Assembly: GCA_025360965.1 (NCBI GenBank)
Contig: JANYBC010000255.1
Coordinates: 1-64,000, forward strand
Reading direction: 5' to 3'
From: Anaeromyxobacter sp.
GTDB taxonomy: Bacteria; Myxococcota; Myxococcia; Myxococcales; Anaeromyxobacteraceae
Length of the DNA stretch: 64,000 bases
Shown here: positions 17,781 through 27,319 of the stretch, in pieces
How the letters are laid out: each line of letters opens with the position of its first letter
Position numbering within the stretch: position 1 is the first letter of the stretch
The notes under the pieces: generated by a model
Told to the model about the DNA's origin: nothing
The model's input: the letters and a program-made list of their open reading frames with translations, nothing else
The model's database searches: none
Program-made: the position numbers and the translations under genes

Positions 17781-17822
17781 CTTATACCCGAGAACATGGC
17801 GAGGCCGGGCAGGCACTATACT
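17781..17822. promoter_or_regulatory. Divergent, possibly leaderless promoters of ettA and the DUF2721 gene
   Basis: In the 55-bp gap between the two start codons, the minus strand has TATAAG (17786-17781) 6 nt before the ettA ATG. The plus strand has TATACT (17817-17822) 7 nt before the DUF2721 ATG. Neither gene has a Shine-Dalgarno sequence. The two promoters must overlap, so they probably influence each other. Confidence 0.5.
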
Positions 17823-17829
17823 CGGGGCC

Positions 17830-18309
17830 ATGAACCCCGAGCCGCTGCTGACCGACATCACCCACACCATCCAACTGGCGGTCGCCCCGGTCTTCCTCCT
17901 CACCGCGGTCAGCACCACGCTCTCGGTCTTCACGGTGCGGCTGGCCCGCATCGTCGACCGGGCCCGCCGGGTGGAGGAGCTGCTGGCCGCGGCCCCGCCG
18001 GGCCGGCTCGAGGCCACCCGCGCCGAGCTGGGGGTGCTCCACTCCCGCGCCAGGCTGATCCACCTCGCCCTCACCTTCGGGACCGGCACCGCCATCCTGG
18101 TCTGCCTGGTCATCGCGGTCGCCTTCATCGGCTACCTGCTCGAGGCCCACCTCGGCGCCAGCCTGGCGATCCTCTTCATCCTGGCGGTGGGGGCCTACGT
18201 GGTGGCGCTGCTCTTCTTCCTGCGCGAGATCTTCATGGCCATCCAGCACTTGCGCTTCGGCCTGCCCCACGAGATCCACGGCGGCCCGCCGCCCGAAGCG
18301 GGGGCCTGA
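17830..18309 (+). CDS. DUF2721 family membrane protein
   Basis: 159 residues. An N-terminal hydrophobic segment (about 10-35, LAVAPVFLLTAVSTTLSVF) is followed by a short charged helical region with RLARIVDRAR, typical of DUF2721. Two more transmembrane segments follow (about 75-100 and 105-130). Function of the family is not established. The ORF-track start at 17566 is inside ettA; ATG at 17830 is chosen because the conserved N-terminus starts here and TATACT lies 7 nt upstream. Confidence 0.85.
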   Translation: MNPEPLLTDITHTIQLAVAPVFLLTAVSTTLSVFTVRLARIVDRARRVEELLAAAPPGRLEATRAELGVLHSRARLIHLALTFGTGTAILVCLVIAVAFIGYLLEAHLGASLAILFILAVGAYVVALLFFLREIFMAIQHLRFGLPHEIHGGPPPEAGA

Positions 18310-18374
18310 GCGACGGTGCGCCCCACCCTGCCGGCCAAGGCCACCCGGGGTGGCGGTGCTGCTGCCCGGCGAGC

Positions 18375-19106
18375 TCAGCGACGCGGCAGGCGCAGCCGGA
18401 GCCACCACCAGGCCGCGCCCGTCGCCAGCACCACCAGGGCCAGCACCGCCAGCCGCAGCAGCGCCCCGCTGGCCAGCGCCGCCGGCCTGCGGCGAGGTCT
18501 GGTTCGCAGCAGCTTCCCGGGGTCGGGGGGCTGCAGCCCGGCCACCAGCGACAGGCCGATGCCGGCGTAGGGCGGGTCGCCCTCGTTGACGGCGACCGCG
18601 CGGGCCACGCGGAAGAGCCGCACCTCCTCCTTCAGCCCCGGCAGCGCCCGCCAGCCCAGCTCCTCGACCGGGACCCGGGAGCGGTCGAGCGTCCAGTAGA
18701 TCGACTCGGAGAACCAGACCTCGCCCGACTCGGCCAGCCCCTCGATGCGGGAGGCGAGGTTGACCGCCTCGCCGAAGACGTCGCCGCGGTCGAGCCGGAC
18801 GTCGCCGAGGGCCAGCGCGATGCGCACCTCGATCCGGTCGCCCTCCACCACCCGCCGGGCGTGGTCGGCGAGCCGGTCCTGGATGGCCACCGCGCAGAGC
18901 AGCGCCTCGGTGGAGGCGGCGAAGATCACCAGGTAGGCGTCACCAATGGTCTTGATCCGCTGCCCGCCGAAGGCGGCGATCACCGGCGAGAGCAGCGCGT
19001 CGTGCAGCCGGAGCATGCGGGCGTTCTCCTCCCGCGTCTGCCGGCTGGTGGCGGCGGTGAAGCCCTTCATGTCGGTGAGCATCACCACGCGGCTCTCGGT
19101 CAGCAT
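18375..19106 (-). CDS. Class III adenylate/guanylate cyclase with C-terminal membrane anchor
   Basis: Predicted nucleotide cyclase. The catalytic domain (about 5-170) is intact: metal Asp in LTDMKGFT, substrate lysine and second Asp in KTIGDAYLVIF, base-reading Asp in GDVFGEAVN and the transition-state Asn/Arg in NLASRIEG. Lys plus Asp favours ATP. One hydrophobic helix (about 215-238) near the C-terminus should anchor it, with the catalytic domain in the cytoplasm. ATG at 19106 is chosen; the TTG at 19130 would overlap the kinase gene. It follows the kinase/pseudo-cyclase gene by 10 bp on the same strand, so the two are very likely co-expressed and may interact. Confidence 0.85.
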   Translation of the reverse strand: MLTESRVVMLTDMKGFTAATSRQTREENARMLRLHDALLSPVIAAFGGQRIKTIGDAYLVIFAASTEALLCAVAIQDRLADHARRVVEGDRIEVRIALALGDVRLDRGDVFGEAVNLASRIEGLAESGEVWFSESIYWTLDRSRVPVEELGWRALPGLKEEVRLFRVARAVAVNEGDPPYAGIGLSLVAGLQPPDPGKLLRTRPRRRPAALASGALLRLAVLALVVLATGAAWWWLRLRLPRR

Positions 19107-19116
19107 GGCGCGCCGC

Positions 19117-21063
19117 TCACCACTTCCCAACCCGCCGCCTGGGCGATGCCACCCCGGCCTCGACCGCCAGCGGCGCCACCGGCCGCGGCGAGAGCGGCCG
19201 GGCCAGCGCCGCCCGGTTCACCGTCCAGCGCCGCCCCATCCAGCCGCGCGCCGTGGCCAGCCCGCGGCGCCAGCTGAGCGCCCGGGGCCCCACCTGGCCG
19301 AGCCCCCAGACCCACCCGGCCAGGACCACCAGCGCGGTGGCCAGCAGCGAGAGCAGCGACGCCAGCAGCAGCGCGGTGAGCGAGAGCAGCGACCAGGCCA
19401 CCCGCAGCGACGAGCGCCAGCGCGCCTCGCCGCCCGCCTCCAGCGAGCCGAAGGTGTCGGTGACCGGCTCGAGCAGGCGGGAGACCCCGGTGTCGCGCGG
19501 CACCCGCTCGGCCTCGCGCCCGCCGAAGGGGAGCGGTCCGCTCGAGGGCCGCACCCGGTAGAGCGAGAGCCGCTCGTCACCCGGCAGCGGCAGCGCCTCG
19601 GCCACCGGCTCGAGCGCCACCTCGGTCTGGTTCATGGTGAGCGCCACGGCGCGGGTCAGCCAGATCTCGCCGGCCGGGGTCCGGGATCGCGTCGCCTCGG
19701 CCTGCGCCACCGGGAGCGCGCCCGCCACCACCCGGCCGCCGGCCAGCTCGCCGGTGGCGAGCCCGAGCCGGAGCGCCAGCCGGTCGGACTCCGGCGCGGT
19801 GGAGTTCCACCCCGCCACGCGGTCCTGGATCGCCATGGCGCAGAGCACCGCGTTGGTGGGTGAGGCGAAGTCGGCGGTGAGCGCCTCGCCGGTCACCAGC
19901 GCGCGCCGCCCCTCGAAGGCCAGCAGGGCCGGCACCACCAGCCGGTCGTGCGCCAGCAGCAGGCGGGCGCGCTCCTCGGGCGGCAGCGCCGCCCGCGCTC
20001 CCCAGCCGTCGATCTCGACGGCCAGCAGCGTCAAGGTGCGGGCCCGCGGCAGCCCGGTGGTGACCGGCCAGAAGAGGCTGGTGATGGGCCGGGGTCCGCG
20101 GCGCCGCGGCGGCTCGACGCGGCGCGGGGCGTTTCGGAGCACCGCCCGCCCCCCCTCGCGCCCGTCGAGGATGGCGAGCAGCTCGGCCGCCGACTGGGCG
20201 CGGCCTGACCGGTCCTTCACGGTGGCGCGGGCCACGAAGCGGAGCAGGGCCGGCCAGCCGGCCAGCTCGGGGGCCTCGCGCTCGGGGGACGGCACCGGCT
20301 CGAAGGCCTGGGACTTGAGGAGCGCGCGGGTGTCTGCAGTGGGGAACGGGTGGCGCCCGGTCAGCAGCACCCAGGCGATCAGCCCGGCGCTGTAGAGGTC
20401 GGCGCGGTGATCGAGCTCGCCACCGACCGCCTGCTCGGGCGCGAGGTACTCGGGCGTCCCGACCACCAGCCCGGCCTGTGTCGAGGCGGCGCCCGGCACC
20501 CCGCCGGCCTGCTTGGCGATGCCGAAGTCGAGGATGGTGAGCCGCACCTGCCCGTCCTCGGGCACCAGCCAGAGGTTGTCCGGCTTCAGGTCACGGTGAG
20601 TGATGCCGGCGGCGTGGGCCGCCACCAGCCCGCGCAGCAGCTGGCGCATCAGGTCGGCCACCAGCGACGGCGGCAGCGCCCCCTCGCGCGCCAGCCGGTC
20701 GCGCAGCGACTCCCCCTGGAGCAGCTCCATCACCAGGAAGAGCTCGCCGGTCGGGGCCTGACCGAAGTCGAGCATCTCCACGACGTGCGGCGAGGAGACC
20801 TGCACCGCGGTGCGGGCCTCGCGCCGGAACCGCTCCACCTCGATGGGGCTCTGGGCGAAGCGCGGGTGGAGCACCTTGACCGCCACCGGCCGGCCGATGC
20901 GGACCGCCTCGGCCTCGTAGACCGCCCCCATGCCCCCCTCGGCGATGAGCCGGGAGATCCGGTAGCGGCCGTCGAGGAGCGCCCCGGGCGCCAGCGGCGG
21001 GAGCGGCGCGACCGCCTCCGGCACGAGGTCGTCGTCGCAGAGGGCGAGGGTCTTCTGCTCCAT
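19117..21063 (-). CDS. Ser/Thr protein kinase fused to a degenerate cyclase-homology domain
   Basis: 648 residues. The kinase (about 30-300) is complete: glycine loop AEGGMGAVYEAE, VAVKVL lysine, THRDLKPDN catalytic loop, LDFGIAK and YLAPEQ. Residues about 345-510 match a class III cyclase (LAMAIQDR-like segment CAMAIQDRVAGW as in the neighbour). The metal positions are Glu (AVEIDGW, GEALTADF), the substrate lysine is absent, and the Asn/Arg pair is lost, so the domain should be inactive. Two close hydrophobic segments (about 555-600, LLSLTALLLASLLSLLATALVVLAG) form a membrane hairpin. A GGAGGGG ribosome site precedes the ATG. It is followed 10 bp later by an intact cyclase. Confidence 0.88.
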   Translation of the reverse strand: MEQKTLALCDDDLVPEAVAPLPPLAPGALLDGRYRISRLIAEGGMGAVYEAEAVRIGRPVAVKVLHPRFAQSPIEVERFRREARTAVQVSSPHVVEMLDFGQAPTGELFLVMELLQGESLRDRLAREGALPPSLVADLMRQLLRGLVAAHAAGITHRDLKPDNLWLVPEDGQVRLTILDFGIAKQAGGVPGAASTQAGLVVGTPEYLAPEQAVGGELDHRADLYSAGLIAWVLLTGRHPFPTADTRALLKSQAFEPVPSPEREAPELAGWPALLRFVARATVKDRSGRAQSAAELLAILDGREGGRAVLRNAPRRVEPPRRRGPRPITSLFWPVTTGLPRARTLTLLAVEIDGWGARAALPPEERARLLLAHDRLVVPALLAFEGRRALVTGEALTADFASPTNAVLCAMAIQDRVAGWNSTAPESDRLALRLGLATGELAGGRVVAGALPVAQAEATRSRTPAGEIWLTRAVALTMNQTEVALEPVAEALPLPGDERLSLYRVRPSSGPLPFGGREAERVPRDTGVSRLLEPVTDTFGSLEAGGEARWRSSLRVAWSLLSLTALLLASLLSLLATALVVLAGWVWGLGQVGPRALSWRRGLATARGWMGRRWTVNRAALARPLSPRPVAPLAVEAGVASPRRRVGKW

Positions 21064-21134
21064 CTGGTGGTGCCCCTCCCCGGAGCGGCGACCTTCTTAG
21101 CCGGGACAAGTAGTGCCTCTGCCGGCCCGACCGG

Positions 21135-23822
21135 TCAAGGCATGGCGGCGCGGGTCAGGAAGGCGGAGATGGCCTTCTGGTGCCTGGCCCGGGCGGTGGC
21201 GCAGGCGTCGGCCTCCTCCAGCGCCGTGGAGAGGGCCCGCGGGGCCCCGTCAAACGGCACGGCCCGGGGCTTCAGGAACGCGGCCACCTCGGCCCGCTTG
21301 CCCGGCTCGCAGGCCACCCGGGCGGCGGCGCTGATGAGCCAGCTCCCCTCGTCGGACCGCAGCCTGGGCACCAGGGCGCCCCACTTCTCCATGAGGAAGC
21401 TCCAGGCCAGGGAGCGCGTGGCCCGGGTGGAGAGCATGGTGGTGAGGATGGCGCGAGTGTCGCGCAGGTCGTTGCCCGGCGCCAGCACCAGCGCCAGCGC
21501 CGCCCTGGCCACCAGCGGATCCTGCACGTTGCCGAGCACCGCCAGCAGCCGCCCCCTCTCGGTCCGGTCGGTGGTCCGCGCCACCTCGGCCACGATCCGG
21601 TCGAAGAGCCCCTTGTCGGCGCGCCGGGCCGCCACCGCCAGCGCCGGCCAGGCCACCTCGGCGGGCACCTGCCTGTGGTCGTTGAGCCAGCGGCTCGCCA
21701 GCGCCAGAGCCTCGCCGGCCAGCACCGCCTCCTCGCCCGGCCCGGCCACCAGCGGCAGCAGCTGGCGGCGCAGGGCGCGGGTCTCGTCGTCGTCGTCGGG
21801 GCGCGGCAGCCAGCCGAGCGTCCGGGCCCGTTCACCCCAGGTGCGCCGCGCGAAGGCCCGCCAGCGCGCCAGGTCGGCGTCGCCGAGCCGGTTCGGGTCC
21901 ATCAGGCCAGCCACGCCGATGGCCGCGGCCACCAGCAGCCGGTCGGGGGAGCCGGCCAGCTGCGTCACCAGCCCGAGCGCGTCGGCCATGGGCAGGTCGC
22001 CGCGCCGGGCCAGGAGCTCGGCGTCGGCGGTGAGCGCCAGCTTCTCGGCCAGGGTGAGGTGCGGCAGCACCTTGGTGAGCTCGGCCGGCGAGAGCGCCGT
22101 CAGGTAGTAGCCGGCGCCGCCGGCGTTGGGCCAGAGCCACTCCGGGCAGAAGGGGAGCGTCAGCGCGCCCCGGGGCGCGCCGATGAGGCCACAGACGGTC
22201 GCCTCCTTCTCGCCGGCGCCGGCCCGGACGCAGACCGGCACCGACCAACGGGTGGCCTTGTCGCGCGGCCCGGTGGAGAGGAAGCGCTCCTGCGTGAAGG
22301 AGACCCCGGAGCCCCCCCGTCCGCAGCTGACGGTGGCCTTGAGCAGCGGCACGCCCGGCTGTTCGAGGAAGCCGCGGAAGGAGACGGCCACCTGGGGCCC
22401 GGCCGCCGCCGAGAGGGCCACCAGGAAGTCCTCGCCGGTGGCCACGCCGTGGGCCCGCGCGTCGAGGTGGGCCTGCACCGCCCCGCGCCAGCGCGCCGCG
22501 CCGAGGAAGGCCTCGTACATGGTCAGCAGCGAGGCCCCCTTCTCGTAGGTGATGCCGTTGTCGAAGGAGCCCTCGATGTCGTGGCGCGAGGTGACCGGCT
22601 GGCGCAGCCGCTTGGCCGAGGGGAGCGCGTCGACCTGCATCCCGCCCGCCCGGCGCTGCCAGCGGCCGGTCACCAGCGCCCGCCAGGCCGGCTCGAGCCG
22701 CTCGGTGACGTTGGCGTCCTCCCAAGTGCCGAAGGACTCGTTGAGCCAGATGTCGTCCCACCAGGCGTGGGTGACGAGGTCGCCGTACCAGTGGTGCGCC
22801 AGCTCGTGGATGGCGATGGTGGCGTACCGCTCACGCCGCTCGCGCGTCTCCTCGGCCGGCGGGATGAGCGTGAGCGGCTGGCCGAGCGCCACCAGCCCGG
22901 GGTGCTCCATGGTCCCCCAGAAGCGCGGCACCACGGCCACGTCGCACTTCTCGTAGGGGTAGGGCCGGCCGATCTCGGCCTCGAGGGCGTCGAGGATGCG
23001 CGGGGTCACCTCGGCGGCGTAGCGGGTCTCGGCCCCGCGTCCCTTCGGGACCACGAAGCGGATGGGCACGCGGGCCGCGCCGCCGGCCCCGCCGTCGATG
23101 AGGTCGAAGGGCCCGACCACGAAGGCCACCAGGTAGGCCGGGAGCGGCCTGGTCTCGTCGAAGGCGACCCGGCGCAGCCCTCCCTCCTCGGTCTCGGAGG
23201 CGACCTGGCTGTTGGCCAGGGCGACGTCGCCCGGCTTGACCCGGAGCGAGAGCTTCCAGGGGATCTTGGCCGAGGGCTCGTCGAAGCAGGGGAAGGCGCG
23301 GCGGGCGTCGGAGGGCTCGAAGAAGGTGTAGGCGTACCAGCGCTCCCCCTCGGCCACCGCGTAGAGCCCACGGGAGAGCGTGCGGTCGAAGGCCCCCGAG
23401 AAGTCGATCACCACCTCGACCTCGCCGACGGCGGCCGGGGCCTGGAGGAGCAGGCCGAGGAAGCCGCCAGCGGCGGTGATCGGCCTGGCCTTTGCGCCGC
23501 CGACGGTGGCGGCGGCGATCTCCAGCCCCTCGGCGTGGAGCCAGAGGGTGCTGGTCGGGGCGGTCAGCGCCACCAGGTAGCGGACCGTGCCGCGGTACCG
23601 CTGGCCGGCCGGATCGACGGTCAGGTCGATGGCGCCGCGGACCGGTCGCGCCGTGGTGGGCAGGCGCAGCGTGGGCGGCACTGCGACGGCGCGGCGGGCG
23701 GGTGCGGCGGCGGGGGCCGGCGCGGGAGAGGCCGGCGCGGTCCTGGCCAGGGTCGGCGAGTTCGGCGAGGCAGCGGCGGCGACGCTGGCGAGGAGGGCCG
23801 CTGCGGCGAGGGCGTGGAGCAT
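21135..23822 (-). CDS. Exported M1-family zinc aminopeptidase with altered GxMEN motif
   Basis: 895 residues. A signal peptide (1-18) and Ala/Pro-rich spacer precede a full M1 domain. The zinc site [10 protein letters not shown] plus the downstream Glu in WLNESFG (HExxH-x18-E) is intact near residue 339. The substrate N-terminus-anchoring motif, normally GxMEN, reads GTMEH (about 302-306), an Asn to His change. The C-terminal half (about 500-895) is an ERAP1-like helical domain. The family removes N-terminal residues from peptides. The gene lies 15 bp after the hemerythrin gene and 71 bp before the kinase, all on the minus strand. Confidence 0.9.
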   Translation of the reverse strand: MLHALAAAALLASVAAAASPNSPTLARTAPASPAPAPAAAPARRAVAVPPTLRLPTTARPVRGAIDLTVDPAGQRYRGTVRYLVALTAPTSTLWLHAEGLEIAAATVGGAKARPITAAGGFLGLLLQAPAAVGEVEVVIDFSGAFDRTLSRGLYAVAEGERWYAYTFFEPSDARRAFPCFDEPSAKIPWKLSLRVKPGDVALANSQVASETEEGGLRRVAFDETRPLPAYLVAFVVGPFDLIDGGAGGAARVPIRFVVPKGRGAETRYAAEVTPRILDALEAEIGRPYPYEKCDVAVVPRFWGTMEHPGLVALGQPLTLIPPAEETRERRERYATIAIHELAHHWYGDLVTHAWWDDIWLNESFGTWEDANVTERLEPAWRALVTGRWQRRAGGMQVDALPSAKRLRQPVTSRHDIEGSFDNGITYEKGASLLTMYEAFLGAARWRGAVQAHLDARAHGVATGEDFLVALSAAAGPQVAVSFRGFLEQPGVPLLKATVSCGRGGSGVSFTQERFLSTGPRDKATRWSVPVCVRAGAGEKEATVCGLIGAPRGALTLPFCPEWLWPNAGGAGYYLTALSPAELTKVLPHLTLAEKLALTADAELLARRGDLPMADALGLVTQLAGSPDRLLVAAAIGVAGLMDPNRLGDADLARWRAFARRTWGERARTLGWLPRPDDDDETRALRRQLLPLVAGPGEEAVLAGEALALASRWLNDHRQVPAEVAWPALAVAARRADKGLFDRIVAEVARTTDRTERGRLLAVLGNVQDPLVARAALALVLAPGNDLRDTRAILTTMLSTRATRSLAWSFLMEKWGALVPRLRSDEGSWLISAAARVACEPGKRAEVAAFLKPRAVPFDGAPRALSTALEEADACATARARHQKAISAFLTRAAMP

Positions 23823-23837
23823 CGGGGGGCCGGCCGG

Positions 23838-24254
23838 CTACGAGATGCCGGCCCTGTTGCGGAGCATCGACGAGGCGAAGTGCCGGTCCATGCCCTTGAC
23901 GTGGGCGCCGAGCCACTCCTCGATCCAGCCGATGCTGGGGCGCAGGTCGATGGCCGGATCGGCCTCGAAGCGGGAGCGCACCTCGGCGAGCTGGTCGAGC
24001 AGCTTGCGGTGCTCTTCCACGTGCGCGCCATACTGCTGGTAGGACTCGAGCCGCATCAGCAGCTCCTCGCTCATGAAGTGGACGTTGGAGGTGTCCTCGA
24101 CGCGCCGCAGGATCTCGGCGACCACGGCGCGGTCGCGCCCGGTCTCGACCGCCTCGCGCAGCACGCCCAGCAGCCTGGCCTGCAGGGCGTGCTCCGAGTC
24201 GATGGTGGCGACGCCGAGCTGCTGCTCCTTCTCCCACGCGGTCTTCGGCTCCAT
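23838..24254 (-). CDS. Bacteriohemerythrin
   Basis: 138-residue single-domain hemerythrin, a non-heme di-iron O2-binding protein used for O2 storage, delivery or sensing. The ligand pattern is present: His22 in IDSEH, His59-x3-Glu63 in NVHFMSEE, the HVEEH pair and HVKGMDRHF near the C-terminus. ATG at 24254 after GGGAGG is chosen; the longer ORF-track start is antisense to the hydrogenase protease gene. It is transcribed divergently from the hydrogenase maturation operon. Since [NiFe] hydrogenases are O2-sensitive, an O2-binding protein beside this operon is suggestive, but a functional link is inferred. Confidence 0.92.
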   Translation of the reverse strand: MEPKTAWEKEQQLGVATIDSEHALQARLLGVLREAVETGRDRAVVAEILRRVEDTSNVHFMSEELLMRLESYQQYGAHVEEHRKLLDQLAEVRSRFEADPAIDLRPSIGWIEEWLGAHVKGMDRHFASSMLRNRAGIS

Positions 24255-24431
24255 GGCGGCCTCCCAGGCTCGATCACCAATAGCCCGGCGGCCGAGGTGA
24301 CGCCACCTCGAGATGGGCAGGGCGCCGGCCGGGTAGGACCCCGGCCAGCGGTGTGATGTAATCGGATCCCGCCGCCGGAAGGCCGGCCACCGGGAGCATT
24401 CATTTCCAGGGGCGGGGACGAAGGAGCAGGC
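24255..24431. promoter_or_regulatory. Divergent intergenic region between hemerythrin and the hydrogenase maturation operon
   Basis: The 177-bp gap must carry promoters for both units. The segment includes AT-richer bases around 24350-24365 (GATGTAATCGGAT) and ends with AAGGAG before the protease gene start, a clear ribosome site. No recognisable regulator site is seen. Confidence 0.35.
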
Positions 24432-24971
24432 GTGGCCCGCATCAGCGTGATCGGAATCGGCAATGTGCTCGAGGGCGACGACGCCATCGGGCCGACCGTG
24501 GTCCGCGTCTTCGAGGCCCGCTACGCGGTCCCGGAGGACGTCTCGGTGGTGGACGGTGGCACCCCGGGCCTCGACCTGACCGCCTACATGATGGGGCTCG
24601 AGGGGCTGGTGGTGATCGACGCCATCAAGAGCAGGTCCGGAGTGGCCGGCGAGGTGAAGGTCTTCGACAAGAAGGGGATCCTCAACCGCGGCCCCATGGT
24701 GGCCCTGAGCCCGCACGAGCCGGGGCTGCGCGAGTCGATCCTCCACGCCGAGTTCCAGGGTGTCTCGCCGCCGGTCATCAACCTGGTCGGCGTGGTGGCC
24801 GGCTCGATCGAGTTCGGCTGCCAGCTCACCCCCGAGGTCCGCGGCGCCATCGACGGCGCCGTCGAGGCGGTCCGCGCCGCGCTCTTCGGCATGGGCGTGA
24901 CCCCGGTGAGGCGCGACCCGCCGCTCCCTCCCGACCTCTGGTGGGAGAAGCCGCAGCACTCACCGGCGTGA
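24432..24971 (+). CDS. Hydrogenase maturation endopeptidase (M52, HyaD/HupD type)
   Basis: Cuts the C-terminal peptide from the [NiFe]-hydrogenase large subunit once nickel is in place. Family signature GIGNVLEGDDAIGPTVV at the N-terminus contains the nickel-sensing Glu (about residue 15), and the second Asp is in VVIDAIKSRS. The conserved SPHEPGL motif supplies the His. 179 residues is usual. It is the first gene of the maturation operon and overlaps hypF by 4 bp (GTGA). An AAGGAG ribosome site lies in the preceding gap. No large-subunit gene is present in the window, so the matching hydrogenase cannot be named. Confidence 0.92.
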   Translation: MARISVIGIGNVLEGDDAIGPTVVRVFEARYAVPEDVSVVDGGTPGLDLTAYMMGLEGLVVIDAIKSRSGVAGEVKVFDKKGILNRGPMVALSPHEPGLRESILHAEFQGVSPPVINLVGVVAGSIEFGCQLTPEVRGAIDGAVEAVRAALFGMGVTPVRRDPPLPPDLWWEKPQHSPA

Positions 24972-27304
24972 CGCCAAAGCGGCCCACCGCAGCAGGCGGG
25001 GCCCCGCACGCCCCGGTCACAGGGCGGCGGCTCGCAGTCACCGGCACCGTGCAGGGGGTCGGCTTCCGCCCCTTCGTCTTCCGCGCCGCCGAGGCGCTCG
25101 GGCTGACCGGCCGGGTCTGGAACGACGGCGACGGCGTCACCATCGAGGCCTTCGGCCCCGCGGCGCGGCTCGACGAGCTGGCCCGCCTCATCGAGGCCTC
25201 GCCCCCGCCGGCCGCCCGCGTCGAGCGGCTCACCGCCGTTCCCCTGCCCGGCCTGCCCCCGGCCGCCTTCGAGATCGCCCCGAGCGTGGCCGGCGGCCTG
25301 CCGCGCGCCTCCATCGGGGCCGACCTGGCCACCTGCGCCGCCTGCGCGGCCGAGGTGGCCGACCCGTCCGACCGTCGCCACCGCTACCCGTTCACCAACT
25401 GCACCGACTGCGGCCCGCGCTTCACGATCGCGCTCGGCGTCCCCTACGACCGCCCGGCCACCACCATGGCCGGGTTCACCATGTGTGAAGCGTGCGCCGC
25501 CGAGTACCACGACCCGCGCGACCGGCGCTACCACGCCCAGCCCAACGCCTGCCCGGCCTGCGGCCCGCGCCTGGCGCTGCTCGACGCCCAGGGAACGCCG
25601 CTGCCGGGAGACCCGCTGGCGCTGGCCGGCGCCGCCCTGCGGGAGGGGCGGCTGCTGGCGGTCAAGGGGCTGGGCGGCTACCACCTCTGTGGCGACGCCA
25701 CCTCCAGCGCCGCGGTGGCCGAGCTGCGCCGGCGCAAGCGCCGCGACGAGAAGCCGCTGGCGGTGATGGTGGCCGACCTGGCGGCCGCCGGGCGGCTGGC
25801 CTGGCTGACCCCGCCCGAGGCGACGCTGCTCTCGGGTGTGGAGCGGCCCATCGTCCTCTGCCGGCGGCGCGACGACGCGGCGCTGGCCGACGGCCTGGCG
25901 CCGGGCAACCCGCGCCTCGGGCTCATGCTCCCCTACACGCCGCTCCACCACCTGCTGCTGGCCGAGGCCGGGCGGGCGCTGGTGATGACCAGCGGCAACC
26001 TCTCCGAGGAGCCCATCGCCTTCGTCGACGCCGAGGCCAGGCAGCGCCTCGCCGGGGTGGCCGACCTCTTCCTCACCCACGACCGGCCCATCGCCTCCCG
26101 CTGCGACGACTCGGTGGCGCGGGTGGTGGCGGGGAGGCCGCTGGTGATGCGCCGCGCCCGGGGCTGGGTGCCGCGCCCGGTGCGGGTCAGGCGCCGCTTC
26201 GAGCGCCCCACCCTCGGCGTCGGCGCCCAGCTCAAGAGCGCCTGCTGCCTGGGGCGCGGCGAGGAGGCCACGCTCGGGCCGCACGTCGGCGACCTCGACA
26301 ACCTCGAGACCTACGCCGCCTTCGAGGCGGCGGTGGCCAGGCTCGAGGCCTTCCTCGAGTTCCGGCCCGAGGTGATCGGCTGCGACCTGCACCCGCTCTA
26401 CCTCTCGACCCGCTACGCCCGCGAGCGGGCCGCCGCGCTCGGCGCCAGGCTGGTGCCGGTGCAGCACCACCACGCCCACGCCGCCTCGGCCATGGCCGAG
26501 CACGGCCTCTCCGGTCCGGTGCTGGCGCTCTGCTGGGACGGCACCGGCCTCGGCAGCGACGGCGCCGCCTGGGGCGGTGAGTTGCTGCGCTGCTGGCCGG
26601 GGAGGTTCGAGCGGCTCGCCACCTTCCGCCCCATCCCCCTCCCCGGCGGCGACCGGGCCATCCAGGAGCCGTGGCGGGTGGCGCTGGCGGCGCTGCTCGA
26701 CGCCTTCGACGGCGCGCCCCCGCTCGACCTGCCGCTCTTCGCCGCCGTCCCGCCCGCCGAGCTCGAGGTGGCGCGGCGCATGGTGGCCGGGGCCTTCAAC
26801 GCGCCGCCGGCGCACGGCGTGGGGCGGGTCTTCGACGCCGCCGCCGCGCTCGCCCTGGGCCGTCCGGTGGCACGGTACGAGGGGCAGCTGGCCCTGGCGC
26901 TCGACGGCGCCGTCGACGAGGCGCTGCTGGCGGCCGGGACCGAGCCGTTTCCCTTCGAGCTCGACCGCTCCGGCGCGCTCCCTGAGATCGACCTGCGGCC
27001 GCTCTGGCGAGCGCTGGTCGAGGCGCTGCGGGGCGGGAGCACTCCCCGGCTCATCGCCACCAGGGTCCACGCCGCGCTGGCGGCGGCCGGGGCCGCCCTG
27101 GTTCGTGACGCAGCCGGACGAGACGGGCGGCTGCCGGTGGTGCTCACCGGCGGCTGCTTCCAGAACGCCCACCTGGCGGAGCTGATCCAGCGAGAGCTTT
27201 CGCCCTCGTTCAAGGTATATCTGCATGGCCACGTCCCCCCCGGCGATGGCGGCTTGGCGCTCGGCCAGGCCCTCGTCGCCGACGCCGTGGCACGCGGGGC
27301 GTAG
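24968..27304 (+). CDS. hypF: Carbamoyltransferase HypF
   Basis: Makes the carbamoyl group that becomes the CN ligands of the hydrogenase iron, passing it to HypE. Domains in order: acylphosphatase (residues about 15-95, VQGVGFRPFVFR), two CxxC-x18-CxxC zinc fingers (CAACAAEV...CTDC and CEACAAEY...CPAC), YrdC-like (about 205-385), and a Kae1-like carbamoyltransferase with VQHHHAHAASAMAEHG. GTG at 24968 overlaps the upstream stop (GTGA) and is preferred over the track GTG at 24941, giving 778 residues. Full-length and apparently functional. Confidence 0.95.
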   Translation: MTPKRPTAAGGAPHAPVTGRRLAVTGTVQGVGFRPFVFRAAEALGLTGRVWNDGDGVTIEAFGPAARLDELARLIEASPPPAARVERLTAVPLPGLPPAAFEIAPSVAGGLPRASIGADLATCAACAAEVADPSDRRHRYPFTNCTDCGPRFTIALGVPYDRPATTMAGFTMCEACAAEYHDPRDRRYHAQPNACPACGPRLALLDAQGTPLPGDPLALAGAALREGRLLAVKGLGGYHLCGDATSSAAVAELRRRKRRDEKPLAVMVADLAAAGRLAWLTPPEATLLSGVERPIVLCRRRDDAALADGLAPGNPRLGLMLPYTPLHHLLLAEAGRALVMTSGNLSEEPIAFVDAEARQRLAGVADLFLTHDRPIASRCDDSVARVVAGRPLVMRRARGWVPRPVRVRRRFERPTLGVGAQLKSACCLGRGEEATLGPHVGDLDNLETYAAFEAAVARLEAFLEFRPEVIGCDLHPLYLSTRYARERAAALGARLVPVQHHHAHAASAMAEHGLSGPVLALCWDGTGLGSDGAAWGGELLRCWPGRFERLATFRPIPLPGGDRAIQEPWRVALAALLDAFDGAPPLDLPLFAAVPPAELEVARRMVAGAFNAPPAHGVGRVFDAAAALALGRPVARYEGQLALALDGAVDEALLAAGTEPFPFELDRSGALPEIDLRPLWRALVEALRGGSTPRLIATRVHAALAAAGAALVRDAAGRDGRLPVVLTGGCFQNAHLAELIQRELSPSFKVYLHGHVPPGDGGLALGQALVADAVARGA

Positions 27305-27319
27305 CGAAGGGAGCAGTTC

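Noticed and set aside
17775-18128. N-terminal extension of EttA
   Set aside because: 118 extra residues overlap the DUF2721 gene; EttA homologues begin MPQFVMQM-like.
21180-24356. 1058-residue plus-strand ORF opposite the M1 peptidase and hemerythrin genes
   Set aside because: Same shadow composition; the minus-strand genes have intact catalytic motifs.
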